A stretch of 64,000 nt of DNA, from the NCBI GenBank assembly GCA_017537175.1, contig JAFYLH010000029.1:1-64000 (forward strand), read 5' to 3'. This document shows, in pieces, positions 38,507 through 47,143 of this stretch. This DNA is from Clostridia bacterium (GTDB taxonomy: Bacteria; Bacillota; Clostridia; Oscillospirales; CAG-272). The notes under the pieces were generated by a model. It worked only from the letters and a program-made list of their open reading frames with translations. It was not told the origin of the DNA and made no database searches. The first letter of the stretch is position 1. Each line of letters starts with the position of its first letter. The position numbers were made by a program, and so were the translations under genes.

Positions 38507-41071
38507 ATGTTTATGTTTAAAAATCACTTCAAAAAATTAACATCCTTAATACTTGTCTGTATCATGCTTATGGGCATACTGCCTCTTGGTGTCAGCGCAA
38601 TAAACACCGACCAGGTAACTGCGTCTATGACCAATCTTAAGAACACGGTATTCCCCGACGGCTGGTACTGGTGCGGCGGAGATCCCTCAAAGGCTATCCC
38701 CTCAAGCGGCTGCGGCAGCAGATATAACTGCATGTGCAACAACTTTAACTACTCCTACCAATGTCACGGCTTTGCCCTGTATGTGGCCAACCTCGTTACA
38801 GGCTCTTATCCTGCGGTAAGACTTGCGGGATACAAAAACGGTCTTGTCAGCGGCAGCTGGAAATGCTATACCGTATCCGGCATCGGTAAGACCGCCCTAT
38901 GTGGTCTGGGACTCCGTCCCGGCGACATAATAAGAGCCGCCTCCGGTGCGGATTATGCGGACGGCCATACCGTCATAGTATGGAAGGTAGAGGGAACCAC
39001 CGTATACTTCGCCGAGGCCTGGGGCTCTGTATATTCCAAGATAAACTGGGGCGGCTTTAATGCAGAGTTCACCTCTATGGAGCAAATATGCAATGCATAT
39101 ACCTATGTTGCCCTCTGGCGCAACAATGCAATAACCCCCGGTACGGGAGAGTGTCCCCACAGCTATAAGGAGGGCGTTGAGACAGCCCATCCCCACCGTA
39201 AGTATACCGCCTGCATATACTGTCAGAAGACCGAGTATACAGGCAAATTTGAAGTACTGTCCGACTGTGTATGCTGCAGCGGCATTCACAGCTATGAGCT
39301 TTCAAACGAGGAGATGCATCCTCATAAGCAGATAAGGACCTGCAGCTCCTGCGGTCAGTTTGATTATACGGGTAACACCACGGTAATTCCCGCCTGCTCC
39401 CTCTGTCAGGGCCTGCCCTATGACCTCAATGCAGGCTTTGAAAAGGATATATGTAATATCGGTGAAACGGTAAGCCTTGCTTTTTCGGGTGAAAATACCG
39501 TAAGGCTCAAGGCTGTTATCCGTAAGGATGGAATAAAGTATACCGAGTATGACTGCCCCGTGGGTACCTCTATATCCTTTGTACCCCATGAGGTGGGTAA
39601 TTATATCGCCACGGTAACTGCATATTCAGAGGAGGGCAAGAGTGCCTCTGTGACCACAGCGCCCCTGTCTGTCAGAGCTCCCATTACATCGGTTGCTATC
39701 GATGATTCAAGATACTATATCACATACGGACTCAGCCTTGCATATGAGGATGCCCTTACATTCAGCGAATCCCGCGGACTTATACTGACCGAGTATACCG
39801 ATAACGGCTTTACCGCGTTCTTTGATGCGGTAGAGGGGCTTAAGAGCGAGTATAAGGAAGAAAGCATCTATACCTATTTCCCTCTGCCCCTGTCCTATTA
39901 TGAGGCGGCTGATTTTGCAAGACATACCGACGGAGTCTTAGCCTCTGCCGAGGATGCCGAGACAGAGCAGCTTTTGGTCAAGCTTTGTCAAAGGACAGAT
40001 TCCGACGGTATCATCACAGGCTCAAGCGATGCCGCTGAAGAGGGTGTGTGGATAAGTGAAGAGGGCGAGGTTCTGAGCTACTTTAACTGGAATCTCTCTT
40101 ACACCGGAGAATATGACCGCTACAAGAGCTGTCTCTTTATGTTCCCCGGCGGAAGCTTTACCGACAGCTATGTCCTGCCCGGTGATTATCACGGCTTTGT
40201 TGTCAAGAGCCAAAGCGACTTTGAATATACCGACAACGGTGACGAAACACTTACCCTCATCCGTGTAGCGGCAATAGAAAGCTCGGCCTTGTCCATACCC
40301 GCAGAGCATAAGGGTATGCCTGTAACCGCCATCGGTGCAAGTGCCTTTGCCAACGGTGTATACGGTGAGATATACATTCCCCCGTCGGTGATCCATATAG
40401 AGCCGGGTGTGTTTGCGGATGTAAACATCGGCAGTATCCTTGTGGACAGAGATTCAGAGATACATAGACTGCTTATCGAATATAACATAGATGAAGAAAT
40501 AGACATCCGCTTCCGTTTCCCCTTTACCGATGTGGCACAGAGTGCGTGGTACTATGAGGGTATAGATTACTGCTATCAGAGCTCATATATATCCGGTACA
40601 TCAGCCACCACATTTTCCCCTAACAGCAATGTAACAAGAGAACAGTTCGTTATGATGCTTGCCAATATTGCAGGAGCAGATCTTACGGCATATGCCGATG
40701 CCGAAACCGGTATGAGCGATGTGCCTATGGGCAGATGGTATTCATCTGCCGTTGCCTGGGCAGTAAGCGAGGGATATGTGTCGGGTGTAGGTGAGGGCGT
40801 GTTCGGACTCGGTCAGAACATAACCCGTGAGCAGCTGGCAAGACTTATATTCCTCTATACCGAAAAGCAGGGCGGAGATATCCAAGCAAGAGCAGATCTT
40901 ACTGTATATACCGACGAGGCTGCTGTTTCGTCATGGGCATATGACAATGTAAGCTGGGCTGTTGCCAAGGGACTTATCAGCGGTATGAGTGCCACAACTT
41001 TGGGCGCAAGAAGCACCGCAACCCGCGCACAGGCAGCAAGAATATTTATGCTGTTTGACAGTATGGAATAA
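38507..41071 (+). CDS. SLH-anchored multidomain surface protein: Cys-protease/amidase-like, lectin-like, LRR
   Basis: 854 aa from the ATG at 38507; the ATG at 38489 lies inside the promoter and is rejected. Signal peptide: KKLTSLILVCIMLMGILPLG. Residues about 45-200 look like a papain-like amidase/peptidase (CHAP or C39 type): SYQCHGFALYV with Cys86, DGHTVIVWK with His154, and FAEAWG. Two Cys/His modules follow (HPHRKYTACIYC; HPHKQIRTCSSC), then an Ig-like segment. About 455-560 resembles a C-type lectin domain (SYYEAADFARHTDG, GVWISEEG). About 590-660 is a BspA-type leucine-rich repeat (AIGASAFANG, IHIEPGVFADV). Three SLH domains end the protein (FTDVAQSAWYYEGID onward). A wall-associated peptidoglycan- or peptide-cleaving adhesin is inferred. 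Confidence 0.82.
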   Translation: MFMFKNHFKKLTSLILVCIMLMGILPLGVSAINTDQVTASMTNLKNTVFPDGWYWCGGDPSKAIPSSGCGSRYNCMCNNFNYSYQCHGFALYVANLVTGSYPAVRLAGYKNGLVSGSWKCYTVSGIGKTALCGLGLRPGDIIRAASGADYADGHTVIVWKVEGTTVYFAEAWGSVYSKINWGGFNAEFTSMEQICNAYTYVALWRNNAITPGTGECPHSYKEGVETAHPHRKYTACIYCQKTEYTGKFEVLSDCVCCSGIHSYELSNEEMHPHKQIRTCSSCGQFDYTGNTTVIPACSLCQGLPYDLNAGFEKDICNIGETVSLAFSGENTVRLKAVIRKDGIKYTEYDCPVGTSISFVPHEVGNYIATVTAYSEEGKSASVTTAPLSVRAPITSVAIDDSRYYITYGLSLAYEDALTFSESRGLILTEYTDNGFTAFFDAVEGLKSEYKEESIYTYFPLPLSYYEAADFARHTDGVLASAEDAETEQLLVKLCQRTDSDGIITGSSDAAEEGVWISEEGEVLSYFNWNLSYTGEYDRYKSCLFMFPGGSFTDSYVLPGDYHGFVVKSQSDFEYTDNGDETLTLIRVAAIESSALSIPAEHKGMPVTAIGASAFANGVYGEIYIPPSVIHIEPGVFADVNIGSILVDRDSEIHRLLIEYNIDEEIDIRFRFPFTDVAQSAWYYEGIDYCYQSSYISGTSATTFSPNSNVTREQFVMMLANIAGADLTAYADAETGMSDVPMGRWYSSAVAWAVSEGYVSGVGEGVFGLGQNITREQLARLIFLYTEKQGGDIQARADLTVYTDEAAVSSWAYDNVSWAVAKGLISGMSATTLGARSTATRAQAARIFMLFDSME

Positions 41072-41074
41072 TAC

Positions 41075-41269
41075 TTTTGCATAGCAAAAACTTCACTTAC
41101 CGAAAGGTAAACTTCACTTGCCAAAAGGCAAACTTCACCAACTGTAAGTTATATCAAATTTTAAGTTGGTGAAGTTCAGGCAGAAGCCTGAGTGAAGTTG
41201 TGATTAACATCACAGTGAAGTTTTTATTTTTTATAAAAATAAAAGTGAAGCTTTCACCTGCGGCGAAAG
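41075..41269. repeat. Mirror-organised hairpin array with AACTTCAC/GTGAAGTT spacers
   Basis: Eight different mini-palindromes are separated by ACTTCAC at 41090, 41111 and 41132, then by its complement GTGAAGT at 41169, 41192, 41215 and 41245 (last copy ends GC). Palindromes include TTACC-GAAA-GGTAA, TTGCC-AAAA-GGCAA, CAGGC-AGAA-GCCTG and GTGAT-TAAC-ATCAC. At the centre ACTTCACCAACT pairs with AGTTGGTGAAGT as a 12-bp stem. It lies between the SLH protein and polA and has no open frame. Confidence 0.85.
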
Positions 41270-41280
41270 TAAATTAATTA

Positions 41281-41309
41281 TTTACAATACTTTATTTTTG
41301 GTGTATAAT
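41281..41309 (+). promoter_or_regulatory. Promoter of polA
   Basis: TTTACA (41281-41286), 17-base spacer, TATAAT (41304-41309). AAGGAAG lies 5-6 bases before the ATG at 41343. Confidence 0.8.
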
Positions 41310-41342
41310 AAATTATATATAACTAAATTTAAGGAAGCTGTT

Positions 41343-43841
41343 ATGAAAAAATTACTTGTTATCGACGGAAACTCCATACTCAACCGTGCCTTTTACGGTA
41401 TAAGGCCCTTATCCACCAAGGAGGGACTGCCTACCAATGCGGTATACGGTATGACAAATATCCTGTGGGGAAAGTTAGAGCAGTATAAGCCGGACTATGC
41501 GGCAGTTGCCTTTGACCTCAAAGCCCCTACCTTCCGTCATAAAGAGTATGACCAATATAAAGCCAACCGCCACGGTATGCCCGACGAGCTTGCACAGCAG
41601 TTACCCTATGCAAAGCAGATGTGCGCAGCGCTGGGTATGGCGGTATTATCCCTTGAGGGCTACGAGGCCGACGATATCCTTGGTACGCTTGCCGATGCGG
41701 CATCAAAGCAGGGTGACTTTGCATATGTTCTTACAGGTGACCGCGACTCGCTGCAGCTTATAGGGGACAATGTAAATGTCCTCCTTGCCACAAACAACGA
41801 TACCCTGACCTTTGACACCTCCGCTTTTGTAGAAAAATACGGTGTTACTCCCGATACATTTGTAGATGTCAAGGCTCTTATGGGTGACTCCTCGGATAAT
41901 ATCCCCGGTGTCCCCGGCATCGGAGAAAAGACCGCACTTAAGCTTATTTCCGAGTATCACGATCTTGATAATCTTTACGAAAAATTTGAGGACTCCGACC
42001 TTACAAAGGGTGTTAAAAATAAGCTCCGCGAGGGTCGTGATTCTGCATACCTCTCCCGTTTTTTAGCTAAAATAAACTGTGAGGTCCCCCTTGGCATAGC
42101 CCTTGACGATATAGCCTACGAGGGCTTTAAAGCAGAGGAGCTGAGCGAGCTTCTGACAAAGCTTGAATTTTCCAATATGCTCTCAAAATTAAATGTCAAG
42201 CCAAAGACGGTGGAGATAGAATGCAAGGCAGAGGATATTTGCGACATTAACTCTGTTTGTTCTGCAGGCAAGTGGGCAGTCACCCTTGATGACGAGCATA
42301 TATATGCCTCCGACGGCGAAAGGGTTTATTTTTCAGTTTATAATAAAGAGAGCCTTGAAAAACTGTTTTCAAGTGATTGCGAGATCGCGGTATTTGACTC
42401 AAAATCCACCCGTCATATGCTGTATGATATGGGTATAAATGCCACTAATATCGCTTTTGACATTATGCTTGCGGCATACGTGCTCAATGCCTCCGACCGT
42501 GTATATAAGGCAGAGGATGTGGCAATTGCCTATTTAGGTGCCGCCTTTGAGGACAAGCAGAGCGAGGCAATGGCTCTTTATAAATTATGGGTTGAGCTTG
42601 ACCAAAGGCTCACCGATAAGGAAAGAGAATTATATTTTACAATAGAGCTTCCCCTTGCAAAGGTGCTTTGCGATATGGAGCGTCAAGGCTTTAAGGTTGA
42701 CCTTGAGGGACTTAAAAAATACAACCAAATGCTTACCGAAAAGGCAAAGGAGCTCGAAGAGGATATATATGAGCTTGCAACACGCAGCTTTAATATCAAT
42801 TCGCCCAAGCAGTTGGGAGAGATACTCTTTGATGTTCTGGGACTTCCCGCCTTTAAAAAGACCAAGAGCGGCTACTCTACCAATGCCGAGGTACTTGATA
42901 AGCTCAGACCCTATCATCCCATAATCGACAAGATCCTTGAATACAGACAGATAACAAAATTAAATTCCACCTATGCGGTAGGACTTTTGAATGTTGCCGA
43001 CGAAAACGGCAAGATTCACACCACCTTTAACCAGACCATAACCGCAACAGGCAGACTCTCCTCCACCGAGCCAAATCTTCAGAACATTCCTGTCAGAACA
43101 GAGCTTGGCAGAGAGCTGAGAAGATATTTTATTCCCACCGACACAAATCATGTTCTTATAGATGCCGACTATTCACAGATAGAGCTGAGGCTCCTTGCGG
43201 CAATATCGGGAGACGATACAATGACCGAGGCGTTTAAGTTAGGCATTGACATCCATACCCTTACCGCTTCACAGGTGTTCCGCATATTCCCCGAGGCTGT
43301 TACCCCTGAGCTTCGTAAAAGAGCAAAGGCGGTGAACTTTGGTATAGTTTACGGCATCGGAGACTACTCCCTTGCTATGGATATCGGTGTTACCAAGCGA
43401 CAGGCGGCTGACTATATAAGAGGCTATCTTGACACCTATCCGGGTATAGACAGCTATCTTAAAAATATAGTCGAGGAGGCTCACGAAAAGGGCTATGTAA
43501 CCACCCTGCTCGGCAGAAGAAGATATATCCCCGAGCTTTCCTCCTCCAAAAAGCCTATGGTAAAATTCGGTGAGCGAGTAGCCATGAACAGCCCCATACA
43601 GGGAACTGCCGCCGATATAATAAAGTTGGCAATGATAAACACAGCCTCCCGTCTTGAAGCGCAATTACCCGAAGCAAGGCTGATACTTCAGGTACACGAC
43701 GAGCTTATAGTAGAAGCCCCCGTCGAAAAAGCACAAAAGGCTATGGAAATTCTCATCCACGAAATGGAGAACGCATACAATTGCTCTGTTCCCCTTGAGG
43801 TAGAGGCCAATATGGGAGCGTGCTGGTATGACGCAAAATAA
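41343..43841 (+). CDS. polA: DNA polymerase I
   Basis: 832 aa from the ATG at 41343 (MKKLLVIDGNSILNRAFYG); the frame is open 15 codons further but that stretch is promoter and leader. The 5'-3' exonuclease domain (1-290) has its metal Asp residues (VIDGNS, YEADDILGTLA, TGDRDSLQL, MGDSSDNIPGVPGIGEK). The middle 3'-5' exonuclease fold lacks the usual DxE motif (WAVTLDDEHIY), so proofreading is probably lost, as in many Firmicutes. The polymerase domain has motif A DADYSQIELRLLA, motif B RKRAKAVNFGIVYGIGDYS and motif C LILQVHDELIVE. It fills gaps in repair and removes Okazaki primers. Its 3' end is part of a palindrome. Confidence 0.97.
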   Translation: MKKLLVIDGNSILNRAFYGIRPLSTKEGLPTNAVYGMTNILWGKLEQYKPDYAAVAFDLKAPTFRHKEYDQYKANRHGMPDELAQQLPYAKQMCAALGMAVLSLEGYEADDILGTLADAASKQGDFAYVLTGDRDSLQLIGDNVNVLLATNNDTLTFDTSAFVEKYGVTPDTFVDVKALMGDSSDNIPGVPGIGEKTALKLISEYHDLDNLYEKFEDSDLTKGVKNKLREGRDSAYLSRFLAKINCEVPLGIALDDIAYEGFKAEELSELLTKLEFSNMLSKLNVKPKTVEIECKAEDICDINSVCSAGKWAVTLDDEHIYASDGERVYFSVYNKESLEKLFSSDCEIAVFDSKSTRHMLYDMGINATNIAFDIMLAAYVLNASDRVYKAEDVAIAYLGAAFEDKQSEAMALYKLWVELDQRLTDKERELYFTIELPLAKVLCDMERQGFKVDLEGLKKYNQMLTEKAKELEEDIYELATRSFNINSPKQLGEILFDVLGLPAFKKTKSGYSTNAEVLDKLRPYHPIIDKILEYRQITKLNSTYAVGLLNVADENGKIHTTFNQTITATGRLSSTEPNLQNIPVRTELGRELRRYFIPTDTNHVLIDADYSQIELRLLAAISGDDTMTEAFKLGIDIHTLTASQVFRIFPEAVTPELRKRAKAVNFGIVYGIGDYSLAMDIGVTKRQAADYIRGYLDTYPGIDSYLKNIVEEAHEKGYVTTLLGRRRYIPELSSSKKPMVKFGERVAMNSPIQGTAADIIKLAMINTASRLEAQLPEARLILQVHDELIVEAPVEKAQKAMEILIHEMENAYNCSVPLEVEANMGACWYDAK

Positions 43842-43856
43842 AATTTTGCGTCATAC
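43826..43856 (+). repeat. Palindrome spanning the polA stop codon
   Basis: The last coding bases GTATGACGCAAAAT (43826-43839) are repeated inverted at 43843-43856 around a 3-base centre; the TAA is within it. The encoded C-terminus is therefore YDAK. Confidence 0.88.
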
Positions 43857-43924
43857 TAATTCTCAATTATTAATTCTCAATTCGTAATTGAAGGAAGAAA
43901 ACTGTTGCATAATGCAACAGTTTT
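43857..43924 (+). repeat. Heptad element plus hairpin downstream of polA
   Basis: TTCTCAA, TTATTAA, TTCTCAA, TTCGTAA (43860-43887), TTGAAGGAAG (43888-43897), then a 13-bp stem hairpin AAAACTGTTGCAT/ATGCAACAGTTTT (43898-43924). Confidence 0.87.
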
Positions 43925-43935
43925 CAACCGATTAT

Positions 43936-44172
43936 TCATTCTTCACAATTAGTTTTATGGCATCTGCACTTTTTCATCACATAGCAGACCATAGCTACGG
44001 TTGCCGTAGTGCCTGCAACCACCAACGCCACCTGCCACAGGGGCGTGGAGCAGCTTTGGTGTACAGAAACAGCCTTTATGGTACTTCCGTTTTTTGATAT
44101 ACCCATACGGGCAGTTACCGAGCGGTCAAGCTCATAGCATGCCGCTTCGTTTATCATATCCTTAATACACAT
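43936..44172 (-). CDS. Small single-pass membrane protein, unknown function
   Basis: 78 aa, read opposite to polA and recG. A clear GAGGTGAT ribosome-binding site lies 2-3 bases before the ATG, which supports it as a real gene despite its size. The N-terminal half is soluble (MCIKDMINEAACYELDRSVT); residues about 44-65 (LWQVALVVAGTTATVAMVCY) form one membrane helix; the tail KKCRCHKTNCEE is basic and has three Cys. Six Cys in 78 residues is high. I do not recognise the family. It ends next to the polA hairpin, which may end both transcripts. Confidence 0.6.
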   Translation of the reverse strand: MCIKDMINEAACYELDRSVTARMGISKNGSTIKAVSVHQSCSTPLWQVALVVAGTTATVAMVCYVMKKCRCHKTNCEE

Positions 44173-44238
44173 ATCATCACCTCAATATATATTTTGAGTT
44201 CAACGCAAAAAATTATTCGGAAGGGAGACGGACAAAAT

Positions 44239-46356
44239 ATGGGCAGCGTAAGCTTTGACACCTCTGTCAGATATCTTGCGGGCGTAGGCGAAAAACGCGC
44301 CGAGACCCTTGCCAATATGGGCATATATACCATCAGAGATCTTCTCTATCATTTTCCCAGGGCGTACCAGCACCGCGGCAATGTCCGTTTTGTGACCGAG
44401 GTGGAGGACGGCGAGACCGCATCTCTTATTATGACTGTGGCAAGCCAGCCTCATACCGCAATGCTAAAGGGTCGTATGACCATGACAAAATTCTCTGCCT
44501 TTGACGGCACGGGAAAATGCAATCTCACCTTTTTTAATCAAAATTATGTTTCAAAAATTTTTACGGTAGGCGCAACCTTCCGCTTCTACGGAAAAGTACA
44601 GCGCAAGGGCAGAGCCGTCAGTATGGCATCCCCCTCCTTTGAGCCATATACCGAGGGAATAGCTCTGCCCGAGTTTTTCCCCGTATATCCTCTTTCGGGC
44701 AGTCTTACCCAAAAATATATGGGTAAGATAATATCCTCGGCCTTGAGTATGCTCAATGAAAAAGAGATAGAGGACATCCTGCCCGAAAAATTAGTTAAAG
44801 AAAATCATCTGCCCTCCCTTGGCTGGGCGCTTAACGCAATACACAATCCTATGAGCTATGAGCATATGGAAAAGGCAAGAAAGCGCTTTGTATGGGAGGA
44901 GCTGTATGTCTTTGCCCTTGCTATCTCTCTTTCAAAGAAAAAGGCAAAGAGCGGAAATGCGCCTGTTTTCAACCCTTCGGATATGGATAGGTTCTATTCG
45001 GTGTTCCCCTTTTCTCCCACAGATGCTCAGCACAGGGTAATAAATGAGATAGAAGCGGATATGACCGACAAAAAAGCCATTGGAATGTCAAGGCTTGTCT
45101 GCGGTGATGTAGGCAGCGGTAAGACCATGTGTGCCGCGGCCGCTATGTATATGGCGGTATCAAACGGCTATCAGGCGGCGCTTATGGCACCCACCGAGAT
45201 ACTTGCCACCCAGCATTATAACGATCTGGGAGTTATCTTTGCAAAGCTTGACATCCGCTGTGAGCTGCTCTGCGGCTCTACCCCCGCATCAAAAAAGAAG
45301 ATCGTAAAAAAAGGCCTTATTGACGGCAGTATAGACTGTGTTATAGGCACTCACGCCCTTTTGACAGGGGATGTTGAGTTTAAAAACGCGGCACTTATAG
45401 TCACCGACGAGCAGCACCGCTTTGGTGTAATGCAGCGCTCTGCCTTAGGTGATAAGACAAGGGGCGGACATATGCTGGTTATGAGCGCCACACCCATCCC
45501 CCGTACCCTTGCACTTATTATGTACGGAGACCTGTCCCTTTCATACATCGATCAGATGCCTCCCGGCAGAAAAAAGGTCTCTACATTTTTAGTAGACGAA
45601 AGCTACCGTGAACGCATGAACGGCTTTATAGAAAAGCAGGCAACGGAGGGACGGCAGGTATATATAGTATGTCCCGCAATAGAGGGTGAGGAGGACGAGG
45701 GTCTTGTAGGCTTTGACTACCGTCCCGAGGATAACCGTCCCAAGCTTAAAAACGCCACCCAATATGCCGAACAGCTGCAAAAAAAGCTACCCGCAATCCG
45801 TGTCGCTCTTATGCACGGAAAAATGAAGGCTGCCGAAAAGGACAAGGTAATGTCCGCCTTTGCGGCAGGCGAAATAGATGTACTTGTTTCCACCACCGTA
45901 ATAGAGGTGGGTGTAAATGTACCAAATGCAACTCTTATGATAGTAGAGAACGCCGAGCGCTTTGGTCTTTCCCAGCTGCATCAGCTCAGAGGCCGTGTGG
46001 GCAGAGGCCAGCATAAATCCTGGTGTATCCTTGTGTCGGACGCCAAGGGGACAGAGGCAAAGAGCCGACTGGAGGCAATGACCGAGACCAACGACGGTCT
46101 TGAGATAGCCAAAAAGGACCTTGCGATCCGAGGCCCCGGTGACTTTATCCCGGACAGAAACGGCTCTGCACGGCAGCACGGCGGTGTGGCATTTAAAGCG
46201 GTATCCCTCTGTGACAATACAGCCGACCTGGAGGCGGCGTTTGGCTATGCGGGTGAGGTTTTGGCACAGGACCCCAGGCTTGACAGAGAAGAGAACCAAG
46301 CCGCCGCAAAATATGTTGAGGAATATTTCGGCAGTATCCGTTCCTCGGTAAATTAA
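44239..46356 (+). CDS. recG: ATP-dependent DNA helicase RecG
   Basis: 705 aa from the ATG at 44239 (MGSVSFDTSVRYLAGVGEKR); the TTG at 44194 has no ribosome-binding site. The N-terminal wedge/OB domain contains GVGEKRAETLANMGIYT and RDLLYHFPRAYQHR. The helicase core has Walker A GDVGSGKTMCA (about residue 290), motif II VTDEQHRFGVMQR, motif III VMSATPIPRTLAL, and the C-terminal TRG-type end VGRGQHKSWCIL. It remodels stalled replication forks and branch-migrates Holliday junctions. It is unlinked to other repair genes except polA upstream. Confidence 0.96.
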   Translation: MGSVSFDTSVRYLAGVGEKRAETLANMGIYTIRDLLYHFPRAYQHRGNVRFVTEVEDGETASLIMTVASQPHTAMLKGRMTMTKFSAFDGTGKCNLTFFNQNYVSKIFTVGATFRFYGKVQRKGRAVSMASPSFEPYTEGIALPEFFPVYPLSGSLTQKYMGKIISSALSMLNEKEIEDILPEKLVKENHLPSLGWALNAIHNPMSYEHMEKARKRFVWEELYVFALAISLSKKKAKSGNAPVFNPSDMDRFYSVFPFSPTDAQHRVINEIEADMTDKKAIGMSRLVCGDVGSGKTMCAAAAMYMAVSNGYQAALMAPTEILATQHYNDLGVIFAKLDIRCELLCGSTPASKKKIVKKGLIDGSIDCVIGTHALLTGDVEFKNAALIVTDEQHRFGVMQRSALGDKTRGGHMLVMSATPIPRTLALIMYGDLSLSYIDQMPPGRKKVSTFLVDESYRERMNGFIEKQATEGRQVYIVCPAIEGEEDEGLVGFDYRPEDNRPKLKNATQYAEQLQKKLPAIRVALMHGKMKAAEKDKVMSAFAAGEIDVLVSTTVIEVGVNVPNATLMIVENAERFGLSQLHQLRGRVGRGQHKSWCILVSDAKGTEAKSRLEAMTETNDGLEIAKKDLAIRGPGDFIPDRNGSARQHGGVAFKAVSLCDNTADLEAAFGYAGEVLAQDPRLDREENQAAAKYVEEYFGSIRSSVN

Positions 46357-46361
46357 ATCAA

Positions 46362-46390
46362 TTGACAACAACACCTAACCGTGATATAAT
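46362..46390 (+). promoter_or_regulatory. Perfect consensus promoter of the lipoprotein gene
   Basis: TTGACA (46362-46367), 17-base spacer, TATAAT (46385-46390), beginning 5 bases after the recG stop. Confidence 0.88.
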
Positions 46391-46421
46391 TATACTTATC
46401 TTATTTACAAAGGGGCAAATT

Positions 46422-47120
46422 ATGAAAAAGCTTATCCCCATATTATTTATTTTGGCAATACTCCTGTGCTCCTGCACAAATGAAGCTACCCCCAAGCTTG
46501 GCGGCTTTCAGTCGGAAAACGGCTACTGGTATCTGGATTTTGAAGATCCTACCGTAGAGGTAAAACAAGAGGTCAAGGTAACTCTTTCCGACGGCACCAA
46601 GGACACAGCATATATCTGCCGTCCCATAGTCAATGTTGACAATGACGGTGCAAATACTGTAAGCAAGTCTATCAAGACCTATCTTGACGAAAAATACGGC
46701 AGCTACTTCAAAAAGCCTGATGACAGAATAGTTAAGGTAGACTACGAGAGCTATGCCAACAATGATATACTGACTATTGTTATTACAGAAAATATCACCA
46801 CTCCCGACGGTACAAGCTCCTATGCCACCTGCTTCTATTACGATGACCTTGCGGGCAGCGAGCTTAATATGATGGAATACTCCAATACCAACGGTGCACA
46901 GCTGTCTACGGTTTACGAGGCTGTAATTGAGTCCGACTGGGCAGCTGAATACGAAAAGACCTCGGGCAATCCTCCCTATGAGGATGTTATAACCGGAATG
47001 GTATGCCACGGTGATCTTAAATTTGATGTTTACTGCATAGAGCCTGACGGAATAAACGTAACAAAGCTTGAGCTGCAGGTTGAGGATGTACCTCTCCAGT
47101 TACCCGAGCTGTCATACTGA
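46422..47120 (+). CDS. Hypothetical lipoprotein
   Basis: 232 aa from the ATG at 46422, after AAAGGGG; the upstream open stretch is the promoter. The signal MKKLIPILFILAILLCSC ends in lipobox LLCSC, so the mature protein starts at Cys18 and is membrane-anchored outside. The mature part has alternating beta strands (YWYLDFEDPTVEVKQEVKVT; DILTIVITENITTPDG) and resembles DUF3298/RsiV-like exported domains only loosely. I do not assign a function. A multi-pass membrane protein follows in the same direction 23 bases later, so they probably form a pair. Confidence 0.8.
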   Translation: MKKLIPILFILAILLCSCTNEATPKLGGFQSENGYWYLDFEDPTVEVKQEVKVTLSDGTKDTAYICRPIVNVDNDGANTVSKSIKTYLDEKYGSYFKKPDDRIVKVDYESYANNDILTIVITENITTPDGTSSYATCFYYDDLAGSELNMMEYSNTNGAQLSTVYEAVIESDWAAEYEKTSGNPPYEDVITGMVCHGDLKFDVYCIEPDGINVTKLELQVEDVPLQLPELSY

Positions 47121-47143
47121 TCCCACAGAAAGTGAGCCTTAAA

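Noticed and set aside
41075-41269. CRISPR array
   Set aside because: The repeated word is only 7-8 bases, it flips orientation, and the intervening units are palindromes; no cas gene is present.
46362-46421. Upstream TTG start of the lipoprotein gene
   Set aside because: It is the -35 box; starting there would also bury the lipoprotein signal.
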